Below are positions 8,514 through 17,730 of a DNA stretch of 64,000 nt, piece by piece. Each line of letters opens with the position of its first letter. Position 1 is the first letter of the stretch. Made by a program: the position numbers and the translations under genes. The notes under the pieces are model-generated. The model did not search any database. It had not been told where the DNA came from and worked only from the letters and a program-made list of their open reading frames with translations. Origin of the DNA: Chitinophaga oryziterrae (GTDB lineage: Bacteria; Bacteroidota; Bacteroidia; Chitinophagales; Chitinophagaceae); assembly GCF_009758125.1 (NCBI RefSeq), contig NZ_WRXO01000004.1:186001-250000 (forward strand), in the 5' to 3' direction.

Positions 8514-9740
8514 TCAGGCTATCAATAGCTCTGCCGGCGAGGCTGGCAGTTTTCCTGCTAATTGCTCCCAGGTCTTCAGGTACTGGCGGTTCGTCTCGTC
8601 AAGGCTGCCTAAAAACTCTCCATAGTTTACCTTGATTTGTCTCGTTTTTGCTTCTTCATCCCCCTTTGCGAAACTTCCTCCGGTATCGATAATGGCATAT
8701 GTATCGCGATCTTTCAGCTTCCTTGCGTTCGTACTGTTTACATCTCCCACACCGCTGTGAAGAACAACAAAACCAATTTCTGCCAGTGTTTCTTTTCCGA
8801 TCCCTTCTTTCCACCCGGATATCTCCATATCATCTACCGTCTCCAATGAAAGCCCCTCGACTATCACTACATGCCCTGTGCCTACTGCCAAAGGCATTTT
8901 CCTGGGCGCCGTGACCCTTGTGAGGTTGTACTTTTCTACCAGGCTTAGAATGGCAGCAGATCCGGCGGTCCTGGACCCGTCTTTGTCCTCCTTTACAAAA
9001 AATTGATAATCAAGTGTTGCCATGATGTCTGATTTTATCCATTTGAATGCAAGTGGATGTTTATTGGCCACTACCTTCATCACGTCCACGGGACTTTTGT
9101 CCTCGCCGACTTCACTTGCTGTTTTGGACAGCATTTCTCCAAGGTCTGCAGGGGACCCTTTGAACGCTGCTTTCTCATAAGCTGCTTTTTTAGCGATTTC
9201 ATCTACGACAAAGTCTTCCACCAGTGTAAAGGCACTGGCATGAGTATCAAAAAGAACATCGATTTCACTTACGGTGAAAATCTTATTCTCTAAACATCGC
9301 TCGAACAGATCCCCGTAAATCTTTCCCACCGTATCTGTGGCTATCATTATTGGAGCAAATTCCGGTGTGTTGGTTAACCATGGCTCCTTGGACATCCTAT
9401 TTATTTTGACCTTCAGTTGCATCATCTCACCGGATTTAAGATATTCCATCATCTCCCCGCTTGTCATTGTTGCTTTACCAGGGAACAGTACCCCTGGTTT
9501 GGTTATCAGTTGTATCGGACCATTATCGCTTACCGGGGCCGGTTTCACCCGCCGCTGCTTCTGCTGTACCACATGCCAGGCTTCAGGTGGTAAATCCCGG
9601 GCAATATTTGATGGAGATGGTTTAATATCTAACGCTTTAGCCTGAACAGCAGGCATTGAGAGTGACTTCATTTCAGCGATATTATGGGAATTCGCAGCCG
9701 CAGGGAAAGTGGTGGCTGGTTTTTTTCTTTCGTGGGTCAT
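8514..9740 (-). CDS. Putative injection-system cargo/toxin-like protein with DUF4157-like leader
   Basis: 408 residues, no signal peptide. The N-terminal 80 residues are low-complexity with SMPAVQAKAL and then LPPEAWHVVQQKQRRVKP (50-67). This closely resembles the LPHEAWHVVQQKQGRVKPT core of DUF4157 proteins, which are associated with extracellular contractile injection systems. Here the first His of the HExxH motif is Pro, so the peptidase motif is dead or vestigial. Residues about 85-408 form an unrecognised globular domain. No injection-system structural genes are nearby. Delivery as cargo is inference; the motif is seen. Confidence 0.6.
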   Translation of the reverse strand: MTHERKKPATTFPAAANSHNIAEMKSLSMPAVQAKALDIKPSPSNIARDLPPEAWHVVQQKQRRVKPAPVSDNGPIQLITKPGVLFPGKATMTSGEMMEYLKSGEMMQLKVKINRMSKEPWLTNTPEFAPIMIATDTVGKIYGDLFERCLENKIFTVSEIDVLFDTHASAFTLVEDFVVDEIAKKAAYEKAAFKGSPADLGEMLSKTASEVGEDKSPVDVMKVVANKHPLAFKWIKSDIMATLDYQFFVKEDKDGSRTAGSAAILSLVEKYNLTRVTAPRKMPLAVGTGHVVIVEGLSLETVDDMEISGWKEGIGKETLAEIGFVVLHSGVGDVNSTNARKLKDRDTYAIIDTGGSFAKGDEEAKTRQIKVNYGEFLGSLDETNRQYLKTWEQLAGKLPASPAELLIA

Positions 9741-9804
9741 GTCAGGGAATAGATTTATTGGCTGTTGTAATATACACTTTTTACTATTTCGTACCTTAGC
9801 GCCT

Positions 9805-10596
9805 ATGCTTACAGTTAGCGGATTATATATTTATCCTGTTAAATCATTGGGAGGAATCGCATTGCCTGCGGCCTCTCTGACCGATCGCGGTTTTGAATAC
9901 GACAGAAGATGGATGCTGATAGATGAAAACAACCGTTTCATCTCACAACGGGAAGTAGCTGCCATGGCTTTTTTAAAAGTAAGTCTGCAGGAAGGTGGCT
10001 TGCTGGTCCAAAATACCAATAAAGCAGATTGTTTTTACCTTGTCCCTTTTCAACCTTTAACGACAGAAACGATGATGGTTTCTGTATGGAGCGACAACTG
10101 CCTTGCCCAATGTGTAAGCGCTGAAGCGGATGCCTGGTTTAGTGAACAACTGGATATTTCCTGCCGGCTGGTGTATATGCCGGATAATACCCTGCGGGAG
10201 GTAGATGAGTTATATGCACACAATAAAGAGATCACCAGTTTTTCTGATGGATATCCTTTGTTAATTATCGGTCAGGCTTCATTGGATGACCTGAACAGCA
10301 GGTTATCATCGCCTTTGCTGATGGACCGCTTCAGACCCAATATTGTATTTACCGGTGGGCTGCCGTTTCAGGAAGATGATATGAAACAATTTAGTATTGG
10401 GGAGATACAATTTTTTGGTGTTAAACCCTGCGCACGCTGTACCATTACTACCATCGATCAACAAACCGGGGTAAAAGGGAAAGAACCTTTGAAAACACTC
10501 AGTACTTACCGTGCGAAGAACAATCGTATTTATTTTGGCCAGAACCTGTTGTATCAGGGTGCTGGAACTATTCGCATTGGCGATGTTATTAATTAG
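9805..10596 (+). CDS. MOSC domain-containing protein
   Basis: 263 residues from the ATG at 9805, chosen because MLTVSGLYIYPVKSLGGI is the canonical start of the MOSC N-terminal beta-barrel domain; the longer frame upstream overlaps the divergent gene. The MOSC domain follows, with the conserved cysteine in VKPCARCTITTIDQQTG and the family end PLKTLSTYRAKNNRIYFGQN. Relatives (YcbX, mARC) carry a molybdenum cofactor on that cysteine and reduce N-hydroxylated compounds. It precedes the DUF4202 gene by 32 bases and may share its transcript. Confidence 0.88.
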   Translation: MLTVSGLYIYPVKSLGGIALPAASLTDRGFEYDRRWMLIDENNRFISQREVAAMAFLKVSLQEGGLLVQNTNKADCFYLVPFQPLTTETMMVSVWSDNCLAQCVSAEADAWFSEQLDISCRLVYMPDNTLREVDELYAHNKEITSFSDGYPLLIIGQASLDDLNSRLSSPLLMDRFRPNIVFTGGLPFQEDDMKQFSIGEIQFFGVKPCARCTITTIDQQTGVKGKEPLKTLSTYRAKNNRIYFGQNLLYQGAGTIRIGDVIN

Positions 10597-10628
10597 AATA
10601 ACTTTGAGCAATTAAATCGTTGATCTTT

Positions 10629-11183
10629 ATGACAAGAATGGAACAGGCTTTTCATCTTTTTGATACTTATAACCAACAGGACCCTTCAGAGCCATCTGAA
10701 TATTTTTATGCCATCAAATTGTATGAATGGGTAAAAAAACTGGATCCGGAAGCCAATGAGCCTTTGCTACTTGCTTCAAGATGCCAGCACATAGGAAGAT
10801 GGGAGATCTCCAGGAAAACTTATCCGGAAGGCAGGGTTGGTTACCTGAAATGGAGAAGTGATCTGTCAAAATTTCACGCACAAAAAGCAACAGAGATATT
10901 GCAATCGCTTGGATATGATGAGGACATCATTGCCCGTGTGAATGAAATAATATTGAAGAAAAGGCTTAAAACAGATACTGAAGTTCAAACGATGGAGGAT
11001 GCGCTTTGCCTGGTGTTCCTGGAATTTCAGTATGACGACCTGATTAAAAAACAGCCGGCGGAAAAAATGATAGAGATCCTGCAGAAAACCTGGGGGAAAA
11101 TGAGTGCAAAGGGGAGAGAGGTCGCGTTGTCTCTCACTTATAGCGACGCCGGACAGCAACTGTTAGAAAAAGCATTAAAATAG
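10629..11183 (+). CDS. DUF4202 family protein
   Basis: 185 residues from the ATG at 10629; a TTG three codons upstream is possible. The sequence shows the DUF4202 layout: YFYAIKLYEWVKKLDPEANEPLLLASRCQHIGRWE, YLKWRSDLSKFHAQKATEIL, EDALCLVFLEFQ. The regularly placed His and Asp residues suggest an HD-like metal site, but no reaction is established. In other bacteria DUF4202 genes often lie near nitrogen or molybdenum-cofactor genes, which would fit the MOSC neighbour. Function otherwise unknown. Confidence 0.85.
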   Translation: MTRMEQAFHLFDTYNQQDPSEPSEYFYAIKLYEWVKKLDPEANEPLLLASRCQHIGRWEISRKTYPEGRVGYLKWRSDLSKFHAQKATEILQSLGYDEDIIARVNEIILKKRLKTDTEVQTMEDALCLVFLEFQYDDLIKKQPAEKMIEILQKTWGKMSAKGREVALSLTYSDAGQQLLEKALK

Positions 11184-11188
11184 AGGTC

Positions 11189-11767
11189 CTATTTTCTCAC
11201 CCGGGCATGCCTTATACGGGTTAGTGTTTCTCTTGACACGCCCAGATAAGATGCTACCATATGAAGGGGCACACGATTGAAAACATCGGGAAATGTGGTG
11301 ATGAAATTCTGATACTTTTCTTCAGCCGTATAGCTGATGTTCATCATTATCCGTTCCTCATCAGCGAGATATGCTTTTCCGATCAGCTTTTGTGCGTAAC
11401 ATTTAAATGCCGGAATGGTAGAAACCAATTCGATAAAACTTTTCTCAGTCCATAATATCACCTCTGTATCTTCCAGCGCGTCAATATTATACATAGAAGG
11501 TGTTCCGTTCCTGAAACTTTCGAGATCAACCAGCCATGAGTTTTCCGGCGAAAACCGCAGGATATATTCTTCTCCGCTGTCACTCAGACGATAGGTCCTC
11601 AATAAGCCACTTTCAATAAACATTTTTTGTTTACAGATTTCTCCCTGTTTCAACCAAAGCTGCCTTTTGCGTATTTTTTTGAATGTAGACAAAGACAAAA
11701 CCCGGCCAAGTTCATCTTTGGTCAGGGTGGCTTCAGTTGTCATAAATGCTTCAAAGCTCTCCGGCAT
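11189..11767 (-). CDS. Crp/Fnr-family transcription regulator
   Basis: 192 residues. Residues about 20-130 form a cyclic-nucleotide-binding-type beta barrel (KQGEICKQKMFIESGLLRTYRLSDSGEEYILRFSPENSW) without the Arg of true cAMP pockets. Residues about 165-192 are a short helix-turn-helix (PLHMVASYLGVSRETLTRIR). This short Bacteroidota subgroup commonly controls adjacent divergent genes. The divergent gene is an SDR oxidoreductase, and two palindromes AGGTCA-AA-TGACCT and TGTCA-AA-TGACC lie between them, which are plausible operators. Confidence 0.88.
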   Translation of the reverse strand: MPESFEAFMTTEATLTKDELGRVLSLSTFKKIRKRQLWLKQGEICKQKMFIESGLLRTYRLSDSGEEYILRFSPENSWLVDLESFRNGTPSMYNIDALEDTEVILWTEKSFIELVSTIPAFKCYAQKLIGKAYLADEERIMMNISYTAEEKYQNFITTFPDVFNRVPLHMVASYLGVSRETLTRIRHARVRK

Positions 11768-11799
11768 TAAGTAAAATTTAATTGTTTTCTTACAAATTT

Positions 11800-11834
11800 A
11801 GGTCAAATGACCTCAAAAAACGGTGTCAAATGAC
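11800..11834. promoter_or_regulatory. Paired palindromic operators for a Crp/Fnr regulator
   Basis: Two dyads share the core GTCAAATGAC: AGGTCAAATGACCT (11800-11813) and GTCAAATGAC (11825-11834). Their centres are 23 bases apart, about two helical turns. The second ends two bases before a TTG (11836-11838) that lies 20 bases from CAACTTTG (11859-11866), a fair match to the -33/-7 promoter of the SDR gene. The sites would sit near -40 and -63, typical for activation. Direct observation of the repeats; role inferred. Confidence 0.65.
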
Positions 11835-11835
11835 C

Positions 11836-11866
11836 TTGTTATAGCCCTTTTGCGTGCGCAACTTTG
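11836..11866 (+). promoter_or_regulatory. Candidate promoter of the SDR gene
   Basis: TTG at 11836-11838 and CAACTTTG at 11859-11866 are separated by 20 bases, matching the Bacteroidota TTG/TAnnTTTG layout with one mismatch. The start codon is 33 bases further on. Confidence 0.45.
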
Positions 11867-11898
11867 TCTTGTCAATGTTACAAATAAAAGACTAAAGT

Positions 11899-12801
11899 AT
11901 GCGTGTTTTTATTACCGGAGCCTCGGGATTTATAGGCTCAATTATTACTAAAAGTTTAATTGCGGATGGTTACCAGGTATTGGGGCTTGCCCGGTCCAAG
12001 GCTTCTGCCCAGTTGCTTACTGAGCTGGGAGCGGAAGTGCATTGGGGTAATCTGGAAGACCTTGAAAGTTTACGCAGCGGAGCTGCTCTGTCCGATGGGG
12101 TTATCCACACCGGTTTTATTCATGACTTCTCCAGGTTCAAGGAAAATTGTGAAGTAGACAGGCTTGCCATTGAAGCCATGGGGACTGTGCTGTTGGGTTC
12201 AGACAGACCCTTTATTGTATCCGCAGGCACGGGTATTAACGATTCCGGCCAGATTAAGACAGAGAACGACGGGACAGCTTCGAGATCGCCGATGACACTA
12301 CGTGTGTCCGAAGAGACAGCAGCTTCAGTAGCAGAACTCGGTGGAAAGGTAGCTGTAGTGCGGCTTCCTCCTTCTGTACACGGATGGGAACAACAGGGTT
12401 TAGTGACATTCCTCATCGCCATCGCCCGTGAAAAAGGCGTTTCAGCCTATGTGGGTGAAGGCCTTAATCGCTGGCCGGCGGTACATCACCATGATGCAGC
12501 GCGTGTTTTTAAGCTGGCAATTGAAAAAGGCGTTCCTGATTTCAGATATCATGCTGTTGCCGAAGAAGGGATCCCTTTAAGGAATATCGCCGAAGTGATT
12601 GGTCAGTGTCTGAATTTGCCAGTCGTATCCAAAACCGCTGAAGAAGCTGTGGAGCATTTTGGCTGGCTTGCCCCTATCGTAAGTTTAAACTGCCCTGCTT
12701 CAAGTGCAATAACGCAGGAAAGGCTGGGATGGTATCCAAACCAACCCGGACTGATAGATGATCTTAAAAGTGTACTTCAGTTTCAAGCTAACCAGGTTTA
12801 A
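11899..12801 (+). CDS. NAD(P)-dependent epimerase/dehydratase-type SDR
   Basis: 300 residues. Extended SDR with the N-terminal nucleotide motif GASGFIG (residues 7-13). The usual YxxxK is not obvious in this group; the family continues with VAVVRLPPSVHG and ending ERLGWYP. Proteins of this type are annotated as NmrA/epimerase-like oxidoreductases with unknown substrate. It diverges from a Crp/Fnr gene and is followed by a perfect bidirectional terminator, so it is probably a single-gene unit controlled by that regulator. Confidence 0.85.
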   Translation: MRVFITGASGFIGSIITKSLIADGYQVLGLARSKASAQLLTELGAEVHWGNLEDLESLRSGAALSDGVIHTGFIHDFSRFKENCEVDRLAIEAMGTVLLGSDRPFIVSAGTGINDSGQIKTENDGTASRSPMTLRVSEETAASVAELGGKVAVVRLPPSVHGWEQQGLVTFLIAIAREKGVSAYVGEGLNRWPAVHHHDAARVFKLAIEKGVPDFRYHAVAEEGIPLRNIAEVIGQCLNLPVVSKTAEEAVEHFGWLAPIVSLNCPASSAITQERLGWYPNQPGLIDDLKSVLQFQANQV

Positions 12802-12824
12802 CTATTTTGTCTTCCCGACAAATT

Positions 12825-12858
12825 AAAAGCCTTCAGATCATTCGATCTGAAGGCTTTT
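12825..12858. terminator. Bidirectional terminator
   Basis: AAAAGCCTTCAGATC (12825-12839) and GATCTGAAGGCTTTT (12844-12858) form a perfect 15-base-pair stem with a 4-base loop between the convergent SDR and ester-cyclase-like genes. Terminal A/T runs suit both directions. Confidence 0.92.
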
Positions 12859-12881
12859 ATTATACTGGAATTTGTTCAGTT

Positions 12882-13424
12882 TTATTGGGCCAGTCCAATT
12901 TGTTTCATAAACGATTGATTGTCCCAAAACAGGTATTCTTCTATCATCTTTCCATTTTTCCAGTTTGCCACCGTATTCATTTCCAGCCTGAATTTTTTAC
13001 CTGTTGGTGGAATTGTTTTTCCATTCCCGATAGGCATAGGTTGGGTAAATGTTCCTTCCATTATACCAATTACGGATGTCCAGCCATTGGTCCCAAACTT
13101 TACAGGATGCTCCGTGATTTTCGTGTCAGGTGCAAAAACAAACATAGGCTTCAATTGCTCAATATGATCATGCAAGCCTTTTGTTGTGCTACCATCAGGA
13201 TAGTGGACTAAGATATTCTCCGCATGGCTAAGTTGCAGGCTGTCCCATTTCTGATGAGAGTAAATATCAAAGTCCAGGCTGTCGAAACGTTGAAGCAATA
13301 TGGCTGTTTCTGCATTCGCAGCGTTGTCGCCTGCTTTATTGTTTGAACAACCGCTTAAAACGGTAATGGTAACAACAACCAGGAAAAGGAGATCGTTTAC
13401 AGGTTTGAAGTGTTTATTTTCCAT
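12882..13424 (-). CDS. SnoaL-like/NTF2-fold lipoprotein (ester cyclase-like)
   Basis: 180 residues from the ATG at 13422-13424, selected because a signal peptide with lipobox VLSGC-SNN starts there; the frame extends upstream without signal features. The mature part matches the NTF2/SnoaL fold used for polyketide cyclases and predicted ester cyclases (NILVHYPDGSTTKGLHDHIEQLK, NTVANWKNGKMIEEYLFWDNQSFMKQIGL). Likely anchored in an envelope membrane. Substrate unknown. It shares a bidirectional terminator with the SDR gene. Confidence 0.8.
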   Translation of the reverse strand: MENKHFKPVNDLLFLVVVTITVLSGCSNNKAGDNAANAETAILLQRFDSLDFDIYSHQKWDSLQLSHAENILVHYPDGSTTKGLHDHIEQLKPMFVFAPDTKITEHPVKFGTNGWTSVIGIMEGTFTQPMPIGNGKTIPPTGKKFRLEMNTVANWKNGKMIEEYLFWDNQSFMKQIGLAQ

Positions 13425-13664
13425 TTGGTTTATTTTATGGTTAAAAAATAAACAACTTGTTGATACAAATTGTTTTAGCTGGATTTTAATGATACGAATC
13501 TCTGCGCCCGGGAACGTTTGCATAAATAAATTATTGTTAAGGGTATAAAAATTAGAAAAAAATCAGCATTTTGGGGCAGTGAACAATGATTGTACGTAAA
13601 CGAAAATTCTGGCAGAGCAATGCCATGTGAGCACATTTATAACCATTAACCATAAACAAAACCT

Positions 13665-15692
13665 ATGAGAAAAGCCCGCTTTTTATTGATGGCATTATTA
13701 TGCCATGCCCATTTATTTGCACAGACCCAATGTGCAGTTGTTGGCTGGGCCAGCCAAAACGGAGGTGTAACAGGTGGAGGAACAGCCACTGCTACTGTTG
13801 TTACTAATTACAATGATCTTAAAACCGCCATTACTTCTTCTTCCGTGAAGGTTGTCCATATATCGGGGACGATCACCATTCCTTCTGCGGGTCGCATCAG
13901 CTTACAGGACCAGTCAGGAAAGACGATTTATGGTTTACCAGGTTCTAAATTAGTGTCGACTGACCAGACAAAAGATGGCTCAGGGATACTGTATGTAAAA
14001 AGATGTTCGAATATCATTTTCAGGAACGTCACATTAGAAGGACCAGGAGCCTATGATACCGATGGCTGGGATAACATGACCCTGGACAACAGCACCAATA
14101 TCTGGATAGATCATTGCGAATATCAGGATGGAATGGATGGTAACCTGGACATTAAGAACATGGCCGACTACATCACGGTCACCTGGTGCAAGTTTATCTA
14201 CTTAAAAGCGCCCAGGGCAGGTGGCCCCGGAGGCTCGGATGATCACCGCTTCTCCGACCTGTTTGGCTCCAGTGACGGCGCTACCGGCGACAGGGGACAC
14301 CTGCGTGTAACCATGCAGCATTGCTGGTGGGCACAGGGTTGCAAAGAACGCATGCCAAGGGTAAGATTTGGGAAAGTACATATGGTCAACAACTTTTTCA
14401 ATAGCACTGTTGCTTCAAAATGTGTAACGGCTGGTTTTGAAGCAGATCTGCTGGTGGAAAGTAATGTGTTTGAGAATGTGAATAACGCTATCACCACGAT
14501 GGATAATACATTTACTGCCGTGACCTCCAGGAATAATATTTTTACCAATACTTCCGGTGACACTACAAACAGTGGCGCAGCATTCACCCCTCCTTACACA
14601 TTGACCATCACATCTGCCGCAAATGTGAAAAGCCTGGTGACGGCAGGTGCTGGTGCCACATTAACAAGCCCATACTGCGACAGTACCACCACGCCTGCAC
14701 CAGTGACTTACACGTTAAGCACTATCGCGGCGCCCACAACAGGGGGGACGATCACCGGTGGCGGAACATATGATTCAGCAACTGTAGTAACCGTAAAAGC
14801 TACTGCAGCAACGGGATATACCTTCACCGGATGGAGTGGCGCTATATCAGATACTTCCACTGTAGTAAGTGTAACCATGAACAGTGATAAATCCGTTACA
14901 GCTAACTTCCAGGCACAGAATACCGCTGACTCTACGACTACCGATACTACTGGTATCACTGATACTACTATCAGAATAGAAGACGATGCTTCCACCTCAC
15001 AGGGGCTTTGTAGTTATGATGGTGCTATCAGTAGCAACAGCGGTGCCGCAAATGGCAAAGTGATCAACCTGGCCAATGCAGCGGATAAGGGTGTAAGCTG
15101 GAAGATAAATGTGCCTGAAGCGGGTACATACGCCATTAACTGGCGTTATGTAAACAGCAGTAGCAGTAATACCTATACAATGGCGCTGATCATAAACGGG
15201 GTTACTGTCAACAGTGCACAATCATTCCCCAAAACAAGCGGCAGTACTGTATTTGCGAATGCTACTGCCTCTGTATCGTTGAATGCCGGTGACAATACCA
15301 TCCGTCTGCAATCAGTAGCGGCTACCGCCACTGCGGATATTGACTGGATGGAAGTTACAGGGAAGACACCTTCAGCCGCAAGCTGCGTCTCTACAATGGC
15401 AAGTTATGTGCTTCCTGCATCAGAGATTGCTGCATCCACCCCGGCTATCTATCCGAATCCTACTACAGGTGTAGCCACGATAACAATGACCTTGCAAAAG
15501 AATGAACAGGCCGTTATCAGGGTATATAATACACAGGGTAGTCTGGTAGATAATCTCGGCACTATCAGGTCAGAGACAGGCGGTACACAACAGATCCACT
15601 GTAACCTGAATGGTAAAAAGCCAGGGTTATATTATGTGGTGGTGACTGGCGACAAAGGATTTAAGTCTGGTTACAAACTATTTGTAGAATAA
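13665..15692 (+). CDS. Secreted pectate lyase (PL1) with InlB-type repeat, CBM and T9SS domain
   Basis: 675 residues. Signal peptide 1-20. Residues about 25-330 are a PL1 parallel beta-helix: NIWIDHCEYQDGMDGNLDIKN with Asp residues that fit calcium binding, and ERMPRVRFGKVHMVNNFF with the Arg that abstracts the proton. Residues about 345-418 form an InlB-like B-repeat (GYTFTGWSG, VTANF). Residues about 435-566 look like a CBM6/35-type sugar-binding module (IRIEDDAS to DIDWMEVTG). Residues about 592-675 are a type A T9SS sorting domain (YPNPTTG, LNGKKPGLYYVVV). It cleaves polygalacturonate outside the cell. Single gene with its own terminator. Confidence 0.93.
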   Translation: MRKARFLLMALLCHAHLFAQTQCAVVGWASQNGGVTGGGTATATVVTNYNDLKTAITSSSVKVVHISGTITIPSAGRISLQDQSGKTIYGLPGSKLVSTDQTKDGSGILYVKRCSNIIFRNVTLEGPGAYDTDGWDNMTLDNSTNIWIDHCEYQDGMDGNLDIKNMADYITVTWCKFIYLKAPRAGGPGGSDDHRFSDLFGSSDGATGDRGHLRVTMQHCWWAQGCKERMPRVRFGKVHMVNNFFNSTVASKCVTAGFEADLLVESNVFENVNNAITTMDNTFTAVTSRNNIFTNTSGDTTNSGAAFTPPYTLTITSAANVKSLVTAGAGATLTSPYCDSTTTPAPVTYTLSTIAAPTTGGTITGGGTYDSATVVTVKATAATGYTFTGWSGAISDTSTVVSVTMNSDKSVTANFQAQNTADSTTTDTTGITDTTIRIEDDASTSQGLCSYDGAISSNSGAANGKVINLANAADKGVSWKINVPEAGTYAINWRYVNSSSSNTYTMALIINGVTVNSAQSFPKTSGSTVFANATASVSLNAGDNTIRLQSVAATATADIDWMEVTGKTPSAASCVSTMASYVLPASEIAASTPAIYPNPTTGVATITMTLQKNEQAVIRVYNTQGSLVDNLGTIRSETGGTQQIHCNLNGKKPGLYYVVVTGDKGFKSGYKLFVE

Positions 15693-15700
15693 CTTTAATA

Positions 15701-15730
15701 TAAGAGCCGCTTTATACAAAGCGGCTCTTA
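15701..15730. terminator. Bidirectional terminator
   Basis: TAAGAGCCGCTTT (15701-15713) and AAAGCGGCTCTTA (15718-15730) make a perfect 13-base-pair stem with a 4-base loop between the convergent pectate lyase and copper ATPase genes. Confidence 0.9.
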
Positions 15731-15735
15731 TAATC

Positions 15736-17724
15736 CTATTTTACTTTCAGCAGGCTTGCATTAACAGCAACCACAATGGTGCTGACAGTCATTAAAACGG
15801 CTCCCGCCGCAGGGCTTAATAAAATGCCCTGTTTGTATAACACACCTGCCGCTAATGGCAACGCGACCACGTTATAACCTGTTGCCCATGCTAAATTCTG
15901 AATCATTTTTCTGTAAGTAGCTTTACCAAATAAGATCAAACTTACAATGTCCCTGGGATTGCTGTTTACCAGAACGATCCCTGCTGTTTCTGCCGCAATA
16001 TCGCTGCCGCTGCCAACAGCAATGCCAACATCAGCAATCGCCAGCGCAGGAGCATCATTTACACCGTCGCCAGTCATGGCCACAAACTCACCTTTGTTTT
16101 GCAACTCTTTTATCTTTTCCAGTTTCTGATGGGGTAATACCTCGGCAATGAAACTATCCAGGCCCAAAGTTTCACTTACACTCTTTGCTACTTTATTATT
16201 GTCACCGGTAAGCAATATGGATTTGATATTATGCTGTTGTAAGGTTTTAACTGCTTCGGCTGATTCCGGACGAATTTCATCTGATAACGCGATATATCCC
16301 GCTAACTGCTTATTGATAATAATAAATACAACGGTTTCTATATCATTGACAGTATATCCTTCAGGGATAGGGATGTTATTCTCTTTTAAATATCCCGGAC
16401 TTACCACCAATATCTTTTTACCTTCTACAGTTGCTTCAACACCCTTTCCTGTAATTGCATTAAAACTTTCTGTTGCAGGAGGGGAGATGGATAGATCTTT
16501 TGCTTTTTGCAGTATGCCTGTAGCAATAGGATGTTCCGATTTTTGCTCTAATGCCGAGGCTAAACGGATGATTTCATTTTCGCTGATATCTTTTTGTAAT
16601 GATACAACTTTTGATACTTCGAATCTCCCTACGGTCAATGTACCCGTTTTGTCAAATACAATGGTGGTGATTTTTCTCGCATTTTCAAATGCTGTCCTGT
16701 TCTTGATCAGCAAGCCGTTCTTAGCGGATAGGGCGGTTGATTTTGCCACTACCAGCGGTACTGCCAGGCCCAAAGCATGAGGGCAACAAATCACAATGAC
16801 CGTTACCATTCTCTCCATTGCAAACGCCAGGGATTGCCCGGTTAAATACCAATACAGGAAGGTAGCGATACCTGAGATCAATGCAATGATGGTGAGCCAT
16901 TTTGCCGCTGTATCAGCCAATAGCTGCGTTTTTGATTTTGATTTTTGTGCATCGTCCACCAACTTTATTACCTGCGACAAATAAGAATCTTTTGCAGCAT
17001 GAGAGACCGTCACTTTAATAGAACCGTTGCCATTGATAGCACCTGCGATGACCTTATCCCCCTTTACTTTTTGTACAGGTTTGGATTCACCCGTTAACAT
17101 ACTCTCGTTCAGGTAACTTTCTCCTTCTGAGATGATCCCGTCTGCAGCTACCTTTTCTCCTGGTTTTACAAGGATGATATCGTTCTCTTTCAATGTATCC
17201 GTTTTTACATCATGCACCATATCCGGCATGACCATATGCGCCTCGGCAGGCATTAACTGTACCAGCAATTCCAGTTCTTTTGAAGCACCGGCTACAGATT
17301 TCATTTCTATCCAATGCCCCAGCAGCATGATCAGAATTAACGTTGCCAGTTCCCAAAAGAAATCCATGCCCTCCAAACCAAACACAATTGCAACGCTGTA
17401 TATATAGGCTACGGTGATGGCAAAGCCGATGAGAAACATCATGCCCGGGGTTTTCAATTTCACCTCATCTGCCAGCCCTTTTAAAAATGGCCAGCCCCCA
17501 TAGAAAAACACCACAGAGGATAACGCGAACAGGATGTATTGTGAACCCGCGAACTGCCAGTTGACACCCATAAAATGTTGTATCATCGTTGATAATAACA
17601 TAATGGGAATAGTAAGCACGAATACCACATAGAACCGTTTCCGGAAATCCATGATCATCATGGAATGGTGATCATGCCCTGCGTGATTCATGCCGGGTGC
17701 AGCATGAAGATGTTGATGTTCCAT
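15736..17724 (-). CDS. Copper-type P1B ATPase (CopB-like, CPH motif)
   Basis: 662 residues. The His/Met-rich N-terminus (MEHQHLHAAPGMNHAGHDHH) replaces the usual CxxC metal-binding domains. The transmembrane metal site is CPH (VICCPHALGLAVP), characteristic of the CopB branch. TGES in the actuator domain, DKTGTLT with the phosphorylated Asp, SEHPIA and GDGVNDAPAL are all intact, so it should be active. It pumps copper (possibly silver) from cytoplasm to periplasm. Last gene of a four-gene minus-strand copper operon, 6 bases after the haem-binding gene. Confidence 0.93.
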   Translation of the reverse strand: MEHQHLHAAPGMNHAGHDHHSMMIMDFRKRFYVVFVLTIPIMLLSTMIQHFMGVNWQFAGSQYILFALSSVVFFYGGWPFLKGLADEVKLKTPGMMFLIGFAITVAYIYSVAIVFGLEGMDFFWELATLILIMLLGHWIEMKSVAGASKELELLVQLMPAEAHMVMPDMVHDVKTDTLKENDIILVKPGEKVAADGIISEGESYLNESMLTGESKPVQKVKGDKVIAGAINGNGSIKVTVSHAAKDSYLSQVIKLVDDAQKSKSKTQLLADTAAKWLTIIALISGIATFLYWYLTGQSLAFAMERMVTVIVICCPHALGLAVPLVVAKSTALSAKNGLLIKNRTAFENARKITTIVFDKTGTLTVGRFEVSKVVSLQKDISENEIIRLASALEQKSEHPIATGILQKAKDLSISPPATESFNAITGKGVEATVEGKKILVVSPGYLKENNIPIPEGYTVNDIETVVFIIINKQLAGYIALSDEIRPESAEAVKTLQQHNIKSILLTGDNNKVAKSVSETLGLDSFIAEVLPHQKLEKIKELQNKGEFVAMTGDGVNDAPALAIADVGIAVGSGSDIAAETAGIVLVNSNPRDIVSLILFGKATYRKMIQNLAWATGYNVVALPLAAGVLYKQGILLSPAAGAVLMTVSTIVVAVNASLLKVK

Positions 17725-17730
17725 ATGTAT

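Noticed and set aside
8514..9740. Active DUF4157 metallopeptidase
   Set aside because: The first His of HExxH is Pro and the usual preceding cytosolic core (NLKTGIENLSG-type) is missing.
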